From: Perkinsus marinus ATCC 50983
Lineage: Eukaryota; Perkinsozoa; Perkinsida; Perkinsidae
Assembly (NCBI RefSeq): GCF_000006405.1
Contig: NW_003211397.1
Coordinates: 397,937 to 432,367 of the forward strand
Reading direction: 5' to 3'
DNA: 34,431 bases
Below the pieces are notes generated by a model. It made no database searches, had not been told where the DNA came from, and saw only the letters and a list, made by a program, of their open reading frames with translations. The first letter of the stretch is position 1. Every line of letters starts with the position of its first letter. A program made the translations under genes and the position numbers. Of the stretch, positions 24,452 through 29,020 are shown piece after piece.

Positions 24452-26480
24452 ATAAAATGGGATTTTATTATCGTATCAGCTTATCGATTCTACAGTACGT
24501 GTCAATTTGATATGCAAATATGTATTATTTTCCGAGACTAATAGAAACCGATCTAAAACTATATCGCATAAACAATGTAAACATTGCTATGAACATGTGA
24601 TGTGATAAAAGTAACCTTTCGAGACAACACTGCGCCACTTCCCAAGTAGAATTCCGAGAATATGTCATGTCATTTTAGCGAGACGCAAAGGAATCAGTGT
24701 TGAATGAATACATGTTTGCTCCTCTCACTAAAGCTCAGGAGTTCATATACGGAATGGGTAGAAGTGTTTAGCAACCAATAAGAATTTCCTAAGAATTTTC
24801 ATATTGTCACCGACACATGTAGTCAACGATGTGTATATTTTCCCATACTGCTGGCAGTGCCCATTTGCATAATCGTCATTTTATATCAGAGTGATGAACG
24901 ATAGCCACTTATTGTGGAAATGCTCCTTTTTCGACTGATCCTCTATAGAACGTAGTTTCCCCCCGTGATATGAAAAACACTAGTGAAGAACATATTCCAC
25001 ATCTCAGTTCATGTAAAACGCGTAAAACTCCAATGAGCTAACTCAACCACAATAGCATTCCTTTTTCCTAAGGCTCACCTTGTTCATTTCTCGCAACTTC
25101 CTCTGGGCTGAACGCTACCATCGATTTGGTGGAAGCCTTGTGAATGGCTTGCGGCTTCGACTCACTAATAAGCTTGGTATCGTCATTGTTGGCCGAGTAT
25201 TTCACCACTGAATCACCGGCAGAGGTACCCAACCCGATGAACGCTCCAATATTGGAGGTTCACCACCCTAGTGATATGAAAACACTAGTGAAAAATATAT
25301 TTCACGACTACTGCATATCACCGCAAATATCGCGGAGTGTTTGACAGAGTATTACGCTACTTCACGTAAAACGGGTGAAACTTCGATATACCAAATTCTA
25401 TCTTTTTTCTATAACAGCACCCCTTCCACAAAGCACATAGTAGCCAGTATAGGAGTATGGCTGCGAACTCGGCAGCTTTGGCACGAGGGGTCAAGTCGTG
25501 GTATATGTACGTAAACAAATCACACAGGTAAAGTGTATGTATAGATTCTACCCACATTATGAACTCCTTGAAAATATGACACACAATGGAGTTCAGCCGT
25601 TTCACGTGAAGTGGCGTAATACTCTGTGAAAACCCGATATTCACACTATGCAGTAGTCGTGAAATACATTCTTCACTACTGTTTTTCATATCACTAGGGT
25701 GGTGAAACTCCAATCAATATAAATGACTTACGGTCGGGTTTTCGGCTCTTTCTCGATTTTCCCGTCAACTCCCGTTCCTCCGGACTGTTCAAATCAAATG
25801 ATCCAGTCTGAAAGTCACACGACAATTCCAGGCATCCGTGAATTTCTCCTACCTCGTTGCCGGGTCCAATCGTGTCTAACACCTGCGGTCGTTTTCCTGC
25901 CTCTGCGATATCACCAAGTCCGTCTGTGTTCCCGCCCTGTGATTTCCTGATTACCTGAACTGTTGTGGAGTCTATATAAATTCATAATTGATACCGTCTC
26001 TTCAGCAATTTCCCTTTGTCCTAAACCCCTTCTGACTGAGACCTTCTCATTGCCGTCAACAGCAGTCGACTTTTCGATTCCAGGATCGTCTCCTCGCGTC
26101 ACCGCTATTTCTGGTGTCGGTTCAGTGAGCGCAACTTCGCCTATAGCCACCCGTGAGAACATTTCTGTTATGAAGGTCTTCATTTCATCCACTATACTTT
26201 TGTGATGTGCCGCTAAGTCTTGTGCTATGCCTTGCGCCAATTCCAGTCTGAATTTATGCAGTTCAAAGAGAACATCGCCAACTTTAGCTTCTGTGATCCC
26301 GAGGCCATCGAAACCCGGAACGGCGCCTGCCAGTTGCGACGGTGGTAGAATTGCTTGTCCGTCTTGGTAGAACTCATTTGAGCTGACGCCACCTTCAAAA
26401 TTGTCGGAGAAATATCGCGTAGTGCTATTGGGAGGATTGGCGTACTTCGCACTTTTCCGAGGAGTGCCTTTGGACGTCAT
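10573..26480 (-). CDS. Six-TM cyclic-nucleotide-binding-type channel with ankyrin repeats (spliced)
   Basis: One minus-strand gene of about 35 exons. Splice junctions were chosen by GT-AG signals plus codon phase and almost all agree. Domain order: soluble N-terminus (26480-25732), a hydrophobic/linker part (25547-24001), S1-S6 with pore (23595-22116), C-linker (to 21460), CNBD (21460 to 18164, split by a long intron), ankyrin repeats (17450-12027), tail (11976-10573, TAG). This is the plant AKT/protist CNBD-channel layout; such channels carry K+ or mixed cations across membranes. The start at 26480 is the first ATG in an open frame that stays open a little further upstream, so the true start could lie beyond it. 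Weak points: junctions around 21249-19006, 11336-11128 and the exon under the N gap. Confidence 0.85.
10843..10992 (-). mobile_element. Repeat B in intron 10812-11026
   Basis: Reverse copy: TTCCTCAGCCGAGCTGGAG, then GAATTCCCTCAGAATTTTGA, then ATGCATATTTCGCCACTAC. The 215-bp intron is mostly this element. Confidence 0.8.
11592..11800 (+). mobile_element. Repeat D (copy 1)
   Basis: The left end TACAGTGCGTACTAATTTGA and right end GCATATCAAATTGATACC are inverted repeats. It lies in intron 11429-11850. The CAGT start and TA flank resemble Tc1/mariner-type ends. Confidence 0.8.
11851..12151 (-). other. Exons after the last ankyrin repeat
   Basis: Exon 12151-12027 (CLAVCVAALNFEMGELLVRE, then CHADISLRS) looks like a final ankyrin repeat. 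A 50-bp intron (12026-11977) then leads in phase 0 to exon 11976-11851 (INTWVNRLWTDRVEGSEDAD), an acidic helical stretch ending TTE at a GTGAGT donor. Confidence 0.8.
12240..12340. mobile_element. Repeat A fragment (long subfamily)
   Basis: TTTTACGCGTTATTC, then AAGTAAAATGTGAAATATG and GTGAAACTTCATTATG match the inner and right part of the copy at 915-1141. It lies in intron 12152-12677. Confidence 0.65.
12678..12806 (-). other. Ankyrin exon
   Basis: It encodes RNADLRETDFDGRTPLYWCV, then EKGKFDNAKIIIDKASLFP, a full ankyrin repeat with the DGRTPL signature. It joins upstream exon 13776-13422 in phase 1 (…LEFLFE|RNADL). Confidence 0.92.
12855..12975 (-). mobile_element. Repeat B, truncated
   Basis: GGGGTAGAGGTATTCATAAA, then CTCCTCAGAATTTTCATATT, then CACCAACTACATATCTCCC and CACACTG match reverse B. 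It lacks the distal end and sits in intron 12807-13421. Confidence 0.75.
12976..13421. other. AT-rich remainder of intron 12807-13421
   Basis: Contains short TAGCTATT/GGGTATTAG echo repeats (13150-13215) and an alternating TATA tract (13265-13290). Nothing else is recognised. Confidence 0.5.
13422..14046 (-). other. Ankyrin exons
   Basis: Exon 14046-13832 encodes KADPNTAPSTGFSPLYAAAN, then the next repeat with NGETPLFAALRK and MVELLLKAGAN. A 55-bp intron (13831-13777) joins in phase 0 to exon 13776-13422. That exon carries VNVYSNQQVNPFRVALEK, KVLDLLLKYGAVPD and KTGATALHYAAISRK. Roughly five ankyrin units are present. Confidence 0.93.
14147..14511. repeat. 32-bp minisatellite, about 11-12 copies, inside an intron
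   Basis: Units start near 14147, 14177, 14209, 14241, 14273, 14305, 14337, 14369, 14401, 14433 and 14465. The period is 32 bp except the first unit (30). Every unit contains AGTCTATATATTAGACT, a 6-bp-arm palindrome. It fills much of intron 14047-14869. Confidence 0.96.
14644..14823 (-). mobile_element. Repeat B, near-complete
   Basis: It begins CAGTGTTGGAGGAATATGTG and ends CATATTCTCCTCCCACACTG, inverted ends. The core ACTGAGCTCAGCAG and TATTGTCACCAACACATGTA are typical of B. It lies in intron 14047-14869. Confidence 0.9.
14870..15366 (-). other. Ankyrin exons
   Basis: Exon 15366-15235 begins AVGSASSVAMVTLLIENSAN and includes GGLTPLMLAVINNDKEM. A 45-bp intron (15234-15190) leads to exon 15189-15059 (VKCLTTHGAQLCVADSMGR, then TPFDL). 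A 49-bp intron (15058-15010) leads to exon 15009-14870 (NNDVISCRAAIEAGIDLNW, then TGTTALYGAVDKMHEEMV). All phases agree. About four ankyrin repeats. Confidence 0.93.
15467..15604 (+). mobile_element. Repeat A directly behind a 5' splice site
   Basis: Intron 15367-15610 starts GTGAGT and the inverted end ATTGGAGTTTCACC begins immediately after. Both terminal repeats are intact (ATTGGAGTTTCAC and GTGAAACTCCAAT). Confidence 0.92.
15611..15673 (-). other. Ankyrin exon running into the assembly gap
   Basis: The visible part encodes RGVEATYVDPQTQESLLLL and joins in phase 0 to AVGSASS of the next exon, forming an ankyrin repeat. Its 5' end is hidden by the N run. Confidence 0.8.
15674..15773. other. 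Assembly gap (100 N)
   Basis: Exactly 100 N, the conventional placeholder for unknown length. It hides one end of a repeat-A copy, an intron acceptor and the start of an ankyrin exon. Confidence 1.
15774..15853 (-). mobile_element. Repeat A cut by the gap
   Basis: TTCGCGGTGATATAC, then CACTAGTGTTTTTCATATCA and GGTGGTGGAACTCCAAT. In the gene's sense, the donor GTAAGTTC is followed at once by the element end. Confidence 0.88.
15860..16038 (-). other. Linker and ankyrin exons
   Basis: Exon 16038-15979 (GRLYEEDDVEEVMEGPVP) and exon 15932-15860 (PNSPKLLKRGASIRLTQLTE) flank a 46-bp intron (15978-15933) and join in phase 2. LLKRGASI is an ankyrin helix end. The acidic run may be a loop between repeats. 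Confidence 0.8.
16039..16330 (+). mobile_element. Repeat E split by repeat A
   Basis: AATCATCCGGGAGTTCG and TTTTGGATTTTCCACAT lie left, and TCATGTAAATGTCATCACAT lies right of an inserted repeat A (16109-16244). The same order occurs at 19103-19370. It occupies intron 16039-16371. GGGTTCGAACCAGGG at 16064-16078 resembles a tRNA B box but no tRNA fold is seen. Confidence 0.65.
16109..16244 (+). mobile_element. Repeat A inside repeat E
   Basis: Ends GGGAGTTTCACCACCC and GGCGAAACCCCAT; the core is typical. Element-in-element insertion dates this A as younger than its host E copy. Confidence 0.88.
16372..16450 (-). other. Short exon of the channel gene
   Basis: It encodes SIEIDDEELLSRAQELRNIF, then AVALCK. 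The acceptor AATTTCAG is at 16458-16451 and the GTGAGC donor follows 16372. It is phase 1 in and phase 2 out, both matching neighbours. Confidence 0.75.
16539..16653 (+). mobile_element. Repeat A in intron 16451-16773
   Basis: GGAGCTCCACCCTAGTGATA starts it and CAGATGAAACTTCATTG ends it. The left third is shortened. A repeat-B end fragment (GAGGAAACTCCTGAGCTCAG, 16692-16745) shares the intron. Confidence 0.82.
16692..16745 (+). mobile_element. Repeat B end fragment
   Basis: Only the terminal part used by the 64-bp array is present: AAACTCCTGAGCTCAGCTGA, then ACATATATTCTC. Confidence 0.75.
16774..17124 (-). other. Ankyrin exon with long insert
   Basis: It starts TPLHIATREMNVEVVSMLIA, then AAGASPLFTDSFGDSPI, a textbook ankyrin repeat. 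About 75 residues of basic, non-ankyrin sequence follow (RRSAPKIFRRKSSGDG) before donor GTGAGT. Confidence 0.9.
17149..17243 (-). mobile_element. Repeat A, shortened, in intron 17125-17281
   Basis: TGGAGTTTCACCCGTAAAGT starts it and AAGCGGTGAAACTCCA ends it. The centre is deleted, leaving 95 bp of the 157-bp intron. Confidence 0.9.
17282..17450 (-). other. First ankyrin exon
   Basis: It encodes ILFNMIDDDEISPDAIDHLN, then SLLVLAVRRNMNDVIEFLLN and AEASVNIHSPVDRC. It joins the CNBD-end exon in phase 0 and the next ankyrin exon in phase 1. Confidence 0.9.
17575..17735 (+). mobile_element. Repeat B in intron 17451-18163
   Basis: ATGCACATGCTCAACTACAT, then GAAAATTCTGAGATGAAAT and AACTTCTGAGCTCAGCTGG. 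The left terminal CAGTGTGGGG is eroded. Confidence 0.82.
17852..17983 (+). mobile_element. Repeat A in intron 17451-18163
   Basis: TGGAGTTCCACCCTAGTGAT starts it and GTGAGCAAAACTCCA ends it; the core is complete. Confidence 0.9.
18164..18319 (-). other. CNBD C-terminal exon
   Basis: It encodes CNSFTELMYIKRDDLREKI, then AAADGLTLYLEMKA, the last strand and start of the C helix of a cyclic-nucleotide-binding fold. The acceptor GTGCAG is just before 18319 and the donor GTGAGT follows 18164; phase 0 at both ends. Confidence 0.82.
18382..18723 (+). mobile_element. Repeat A interrupted by repeat D
   Basis: The left part TTGGAGTTTCACCAGTGATA runs to 18422. The right part resumes with TTTCACGACTACTG at 18641 and ends GTCGTGAAACTCCA. 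Between them is a complete D. Confidence 0.92.
18423..18639 (+). mobile_element. Repeat D nested in repeat A (copy 2)
   Basis: The left end TACACTACATATCAATTTGA and right end AAATTGGCACGCACTGTA are imperfect inverted repeats. TA borders both sides, consistent with a TA target duplication. Confidence 0.88.
18758..18877 (-). mobile_element. Repeat A, complete, intron 18320-18905
   Basis: TTGGAGTTTCACCCGTTTTA starts it and GGGTGGTGAAACTCCAT ends it. It lies 28 bp behind the 5' splice site GTATGC. Confidence 0.92.
18906..19006 (-). other. CNBD middle exon
   Basis: It encodes VSNIGPQEYVAEQSLFIE, which aligns with the CNBD segment around the usual F-G-E motif. Upstream residues are Ser/Thr-rich (SSATALSSPSTTT), as in a surface loop. 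Donor GTATGC, phase 0. The acceptor (CTCTCAG ending at 19007) is the best of several. Confidence 0.68.
19103..19370 (+). mobile_element. Repeat E split by repeat A (copy 3)
   Basis: GTTTAATGTTCCCGGGGGGA starts it, with TTTTCCACATGGCTGGGAAC next. Right of the inserted A (19180-19302) it resumes with TGTGAATGTCATCACATTAG. Confidence 0.7.
19180..19302 (-). mobile_element. Repeat A inside repeat E
   Basis: TTGGAGTTTCCCGACCCGTC starts it and AGGGTGGTGAAACTCCG ends it. The insertion point within E differs from that at 16109, so the two events were independent. Confidence 0.88.
19425..19750 (+). mobile_element. Repeat B copies, two in series
   Basis: The first (about 19465-19635) has ACTACATGGTCAAAATATA, AAATTCTGAGAGGAAATTTG and TCGAGGAAACCGAACATATA. 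The second (19640-19745) has AAATTCTGAGCAAATTTCGG and ends AACATATATTCCTCCAACAC. Confidence 0.75.
20515..20735 (-). repeat. Dispersed repeat C, longest copy (copy 3)
   Basis: Its reverse strand joins both halves seen separately at 815-885 and 9320-9490. GC-rich; no inverted ends. ORFs across it on both strands resemble those at 9303-9695 only because the DNA repeats. Confidence 0.85.
20860..21012 (+). mobile_element. Repeat B
   Basis: GTGGGGGAAAATACACACAT, then CTGAGGAAATTTCTGGAAAT, then AACTTCTGAACTCAGCTGAA. The right terminal TCCAACACTG is lost. Confidence 0.85.
21249..21691 (-). other. C-linker end and first half of the CNBD
   Basis: Exons 21691-21614 (VKIRRYIEHLLDNQFEFKSK, then LMTM), 21566-21508 (LSESLQGEVQLNLMGKLLK), 21460-21340 (YNLFTSLREELVGRICMVCK, then APGDVVFYQGDNADG) and 21298-21249 (IFVVDRSSRLYEKPTN). 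The introns between them are 41-48 bp. APGD…YQGD is the typical CNBD beta-roll start. Confidence 0.82.
21787..21913 (-). mobile_element. Repeat A in intron 21692-22003
   Basis: The left end is degenerate (ATTTTTATCCGTTTCACGTG) and the right end intact (AGGGTGGTGAAACTCCAAT). It lies about 90 bp behind the donor GTAGGT. Confidence 0.88.
22004..22833 (-). other. S2-S3 to C-linker exons including pore
   Basis: Exons 22833-22731 (VLSLKHREIAVHYARTWLLL), 22686-22627, 22581-22344 (S4 end, S5), 22293-22157 (pore, S6) and 22116-22004 (C-linker SVTNLVVSFGEYKTEYRQRM). Introns are 44, 45, 50 and 40 bp. Spliced S4 reads KVVKFTRLARLLRLLRL, a clean every-third-residue charge pattern created only by removing the 45-bp intron. 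S5 is WLATFILIKMFLGLFVLSHW. The pore gives YAISIVSTMYGDVIAA. Confidence 0.93.
22836..23012 (+). mobile_element. Repeat B, full-length, supplies the intron's 3' end
   Basis: CAGTGTGGGGGGAAATATGC starts it and ATTCCTCCAATACTG ends it, with GAT on both outer flanks (possible 3-bp duplication). In the gene's sense the element end lies three bases before the acceptor AG of intron 22834-23329. Confidence 0.9.
23026..23140 (+). mobile_element. Repeat A in intron 22834-23329
   Basis: ATTGGAGTTTCACCGCCCTA starts it. The right end CACTTCACGTCAAACGGGTT lacks the last bases. It shares the intron with a B element. Confidence 0.88.
23330..23595 (-). other. S1-S2 exons
   Basis: Exon 23595-23504 (SVRWAIYPDGGFRLAWDVTG, then LLFIIYQGFI) and 23455-23330 (VPFTLSFETE, then CIDLYFISDIALNFVTGYWN). 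The 48-bp intron between (23503-23456) keeps frame and has no stop. Its removal gives YQGFI-VPFTLSF, matching EAG/CNG-type S1 ends, so it is probably real. Confidence 0.9.
23596..24000 (-). repeat. Intron almost wholly (TTG/GTT)n
   Basis: The donor GTAACG (24000) and acceptor ATGTAG (23598-23596) join in phase 1 to give STMQ-GSVRW. Some 370 bp (23613-23987) are CAA-type triplets on the plus strand with AAA, CAG and CAT variants. The long Leu, Cys, Asn or Thr homopolymer frames here are artefacts. Confidence 0.93.
24341..24452. repeat. CTA/ACT triplet microsatellite
   Basis: About 36 triplets with a few ACC and TGC variants, in intron 24115-25078. Homopolymer frames over it are artefacts. Confidence 0.95.
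24491..24630 (-). mobile_element. Repeat D, one end only (copy 3)
   Basis: TACAGTACGTGTCAATTTGA is the intact end. The interior (AACATTGCTATGAACATGTG, then AAGTAACCTTTCGAG) is the reverse of 11680-11745. The far end is not recognisable. Confidence 0.8.
24705..24850 (-). mobile_element. Repeat B in intron 24115-25078
   Basis: CATGTTTGCTCCTCTCACTA, then AGAATTTCCTAAGAATTTTC, then GTATATTTTCCCATACTG. Reverse orientation, several substitutions. Confidence 0.82.
24951..25033 (+). mobile_element. Repeat A, internally deleted
   Basis: GTAGTTTCCCCCCGTGATAT starts it and AAAACGCGTAAAACTCCAAT ends it; only about 80 bp remain. Close to the donor of intron 24115-25078. Confidence 0.8.
25252..25385 (+). 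mobile_element. Repeat A filling an intron
   Basis: The donor GTATATC is followed directly by the element. ATTGGAGGTTCACCACCCTA and GGGTGAAACTTCG are the ends. With the nearer acceptor the intron (25244-25391) is 148 bp and the element 134 bp. Confidence 0.9.
25392..25547 (-). other. Hydrophobic exon of the channel gene
   Basis: It encodes SIHTLYLCDLFTYIYHD, then AAEFAAILLYWLLCALWKGC and YRKKIEF. It contains one strongly hydrophobic helix ahead of S1, an extra membrane segment if truly in this gene. Acceptor GTGGGTAG and donor GTATAT both give phase 1. Confidence 0.6.
25587..25712 (-). mobile_element. Repeat A in intron 25548-25731
   Basis: ATGGAGTTCAGCCGTTTCAC starts it and AGGGTGGTGAAACTCCAAT ends it, 19 bp behind the donor GTAAGT. 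Confidence 0.9.
25732..26480 (-). other. N-terminal cytosolic exons of the channel gene
   Basis: Exon 26480-25955 begins MTSKGTPRKSAKYANPPNST and includes a helical part (VLFELHKFRLELAQGIAQDL, then KTFITEMFSRV) that could be a coiled coil. A 31-bp intron (25954-25924, GTAATC…ACACAG) leads in phase 1 to exon 25923-25732 (DGLGDIAEAGKRPQVLDTIG, ending KSRKSRKPD). Without that splice the frame stops. Confidence 0.72.
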
Positions 26481-27064
26481 GATCAAGGTTGGGCGAACAT
26501 AACCTTGGGAACGCGAGATAGTGCCGATGATCTCCGGCGTGGGACCCAGATGAGCATCTCACTGAGCGCAACATCGCATCAACGGAGTAATGCCTTCGGA
26601 TAAACGTCGAAAAAACCAAAGTGAGAAGTCAACGAGTAGCAAAAGTCCTCTGCATTGCGAAAGTTACCACCCCTGGCCCAGGGACTCTGGGACTTGCAGG
26701 TTGGGATGTGTTTAATACGATATTTCCTCTTCCCGGCTTGAAGGTATCGACTGAAAGGCATGACGATATGCTCATGCAGCGTAGACGCACTCGTTCTCAC
26801 CGTGCAGGACTGGCCGCCGGCCTCATCCGTATCTTGCTCCGTCAACCTCAAGATACTCTTTCTCAGAGAAGAGCAGTGATGGGATGGCATACCGGCCCCA
26901 CTACAGAGTCGACTTGATCAACAGCAAGAGATCGGGTCATCATGTCGGGAGACGTTGCCGTCGAAGGGCATATTCCGTACGGGGCAGGTATGCCAAAACT
27001 GCATCTCGTAATGGCAATCTAAAGTGATCAGATTTTCTGCAGACGACATAGTGCACCGCGTTCT
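26481..27064. other. Spacer upstream of the channel gene
   Basis: Overlapping ORFs on both strands up to about 100 codons; none has a recognisable domain or clear splice context. The frame of the channel N-terminus stays open upstream to about 26540, so a further 5' exon part is possible. Confidence 0.45.
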
Positions 27065-27370
27065 AGTGGCGGCATATCTGCCCCAAAAGTGGGATCGGGC
27101 CTTCTAACAATGCAAATTGCCGCGTTTTAGTGGTGGCATATCTGCCCCAAAACAGGGTTAGATCCTTCGAAGAGTGCAAATTGGCGCTCTAGTGGTGGCA
27201 TATCTGCCTTAAAAGCCGGCTCCGTCCTTTTAACAGTGCAAATTGGCGATTTCTTGTGGTGGCTTATCTGCCCCAAAACCCGGCTCGGTCCTTTAAACAG
27301 TGCGAATTGGCGATTTCTTGTGGTGGCATATCTGCCCCAAAACCCGGCTCGGTCATTTTAACAGCACAAG
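27065..27370. repeat. 62-64-bp tandem array, 5 units
   Basis: Units begin at 27065, 27129, 27191, 27255 and 27319 (last partial). Each has GTGGTGGCATATCTGCCCCA, then a variable middle, then GTGCAAATTGGCG. Unrelated in sequence to the array at 166-798 but of nearly the same period. Confidence 0.95.
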
Positions 27371-27552
27371 TCGACCATACAAGGAGTTTGGAATCTTCGC
27401 GTGATCTTTCCACATTTCTTCCTTCCTTCATCACAAAACCTTCATACTGCGCAACGGCTCAATGGGACTACAAAAAAAGGATGACTCCTCATAAGATTGA
27501 TACTTCGGGCATATTTCTCGAGAAGCTGATTATCCATCATTATCCCTACCAG

Positions 27553-27692
27553 TGTTGGAATATGGGATCTCTTTCCTCAGCTGAGCTTGGAAGTTTCCTC
27601 ACTTATAATAGAAGGATTTCCCAAAATTTCCTCCCAGAAGTTTCATATTGTCACCAAAATATGACCATGTGCATATTTCCCCACACTAGTCC
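27553..27692 (-). mobile_element. Repeat B outside genes
   Basis: CAGTGTTGGAATATGGGATC, then CTCAGCTGAGCTTGGAAGTT, then CATATTTCCCCACACTA. One of the few B copies not in a channel intron. Confidence 0.85.
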
Positions 27693-27699
27693 GTACCAA

Positions 27700-28050
27700 C
27701 ACACAGTGAGTCGATCTAACAAACTCAACGGAACCCAGCGATAACTTTTAACAAAGGCAGCTTCTTCAGGCATGTTGAGTGCGCTGAGCGGTTACACGCA
27801 AGCACATTGACTTGGCGATCGCCATAAAAATGACGTCAATTTTGCTCGTCAGCACGTACGCCAGAGGTATTAATTCACTAGGAAAACCTTGCTGACACCG
27901 ATGCATTCTCGCGGTACGCTCACGGTGGGATGAGGAGGTCGAACACATATGAGCTCGTGTGAGGCAAGAAATTGTCGTTAGGAATGGCTTCGCTTGAAGG
28001 TTACCGAATCGCCGTTCATGGACAGATTTGTTTTCGAAAGTTATATCAAC
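27700..28050. other. 5' flank of the ADP/ATP carrier gene
   Basis: No gene supported. No TATA or other core promoter motif can be named with confidence. Confidence 0.4.
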
Positions 28051-28058
28051 ATTCTCAG
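28051..28058 (+). promoter_or_regulatory. Candidate trans-splice acceptor
   Basis: ATTCTCAG lies 20 bases before the carrier ATG with a pyrimidine-containing lead-in. Perkinsids are known to add a spliced leader to mRNAs, so this AG is the likely 5' end of the mature message. Inferred. Confidence 0.4.
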
Positions 28059-28078
28059 TAACATAGTCATTTTTCTAC

Positions 28079-29020
28079 ATGTCTGCTGATAAGAAGCAAT
28101 CGGAGGAGGTTTCCTTCGTGAACAAGTATCCTATTCTGGTAGATTGGGCCGCTGGTGGTACCGCTGCCGGTATTTCCAAGACCCTTGTTGCCCCCATAGA
28201 GCGTGTTAAGATGCTCCTCCAGACTCAGGACTCCAATCCCGACATCCAATCGGGTAAGGTAGCTCGCTACACCGGTATTGGCAACTGCTTTAGTCGCGTT
28301 GCCAGTGAGCAGGGCTTCTGGACGCTCTGGCGTGGTAACATGGCAAACGTTATCCGTTACTTCCCCACACAAGCGTTCAACTTCGCCTTTAAGGACAACT
28401 TCAAGCGGATGTTCCCCAAGTACGACCCCAAGACGGAGTTTTGGTCCTTTTTCGCCGCTAACGTCGCTTCTGGCGGTATGGCGGGCGCCGCTTCCTTGTG
28501 TATCGTCTACCCCCTCGACTTCGCTCGTACTCGTCTGGCCGCCGACGTTGGCAAGGGAGCCGATAGGGAGTTCACCGGCCTCTGGAACTGCCTTTCCAAG
28601 ACCGCTAGCCGCACCGGCTATTTTTCTCTCTATCAAGGGTTCGGTGTTTCTGTACAAGGAATTATCGTTTACCGTGGAGCTTACTTCGGACTCTATGATT
28701 CGGTCAAGAGCGTCATTTTTGCCGACGAGAAGAATGCTAATATCATTCTCAAGTTCATGGTTGCCCAGGCTGTCACCGCGGCCTCTGGTGTCGCCTCTTA
28801 TCCCTTCGACACAGTCCGTAGACGTATGATGATGATGGCTGGTCGAAAGGGTGGTGATGCTATCCAATACACCGGTACTCTCGACTGCTGGAAAAAGGTC
28901 TACCAACAGGAAGGTTCAAGAGGTTTTTTCAAGGGCGCATTTTCCAACGTTCTCCGTGGTGCTGGTGCCGCTCTGGTACTTGTGCTCTACGACGAAGTCA
29001 AGAAGGTTATCTACGGTTAG
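28079..29020 (+). CDS. Mitochondrial ADP/ATP carrier
   Basis: 313 residues, one uninterrupted frame from ATG to TAG. Three carrier repeats are clear: PIERVK at residue 39, PLDFAR at 145 and PFDTVR at 242, each the P-x-[DE]-x-x-[KR] signature closing the matrix gate. RRRMMM at 247-252 is the diagnostic ADP/ATP-carrier motif. The length equals the family norm and no targeting extension is present, as usual for these inner-membrane proteins, which exchange cytosolic ADP for matrix ATP. Codon use is GC-richer and C-ending compared with the channel exons, as expected of a highly expressed gene. Intronless, unlike the channel genes. Antisense open frames are by-products of this codon bias. Confidence 0.98.
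   Translation: MSADKKQSEEVSFVNKYPILVDWAAGGTAAGISKTLVAPIERVKMLLQTQDSNPDIQSGKVARYTGIGNCFSRVASEQGFWTLWRGNMANVIRYFPTQAFNFAFKDNFKRMFPKYDPKTEFWSFFAANVASGGMAGAASLCIVYPLDFARTRLAADVGKGADREFTGLWNCLSKTASRTGYFSLYQGFGVSVQGIIVYRGAYFGLYDSVKSVIFADEKNANIILKFMVAQAVTAASGVASYPFDTVRRRMMMMAGRKGGDAIQYTGTLDCWKKVYQQEGSRGFFKGAFSNVLRGAGAALVLVLYDEVKKVIYG

Larger units (their letters stand above)
24001..25243 (-). other. N-terminal exons before S1
   Basis: Exon 25243-25079 (FIGLGTSAGDSVVKYSANND, then VAFSPEEVARNEQ) and exon 24114-24001 (VGTVDFDQVDKTQSLAHITV, then DEHVKNLSTDHASQSTMQ) join in phase 1 across a 964-bp intron. A better acceptor (GGTGATTCAG) at about 25212 may shorten the first exon. Hydrophilic, presumably cytoplasmic. 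Confidence 0.68.

Noticed and set aside
28067-28906. 279-codon antisense frame over the ADP/ATP carrier
   Set aside because: By-product of strong codon bias in the carrier gene; no domain.
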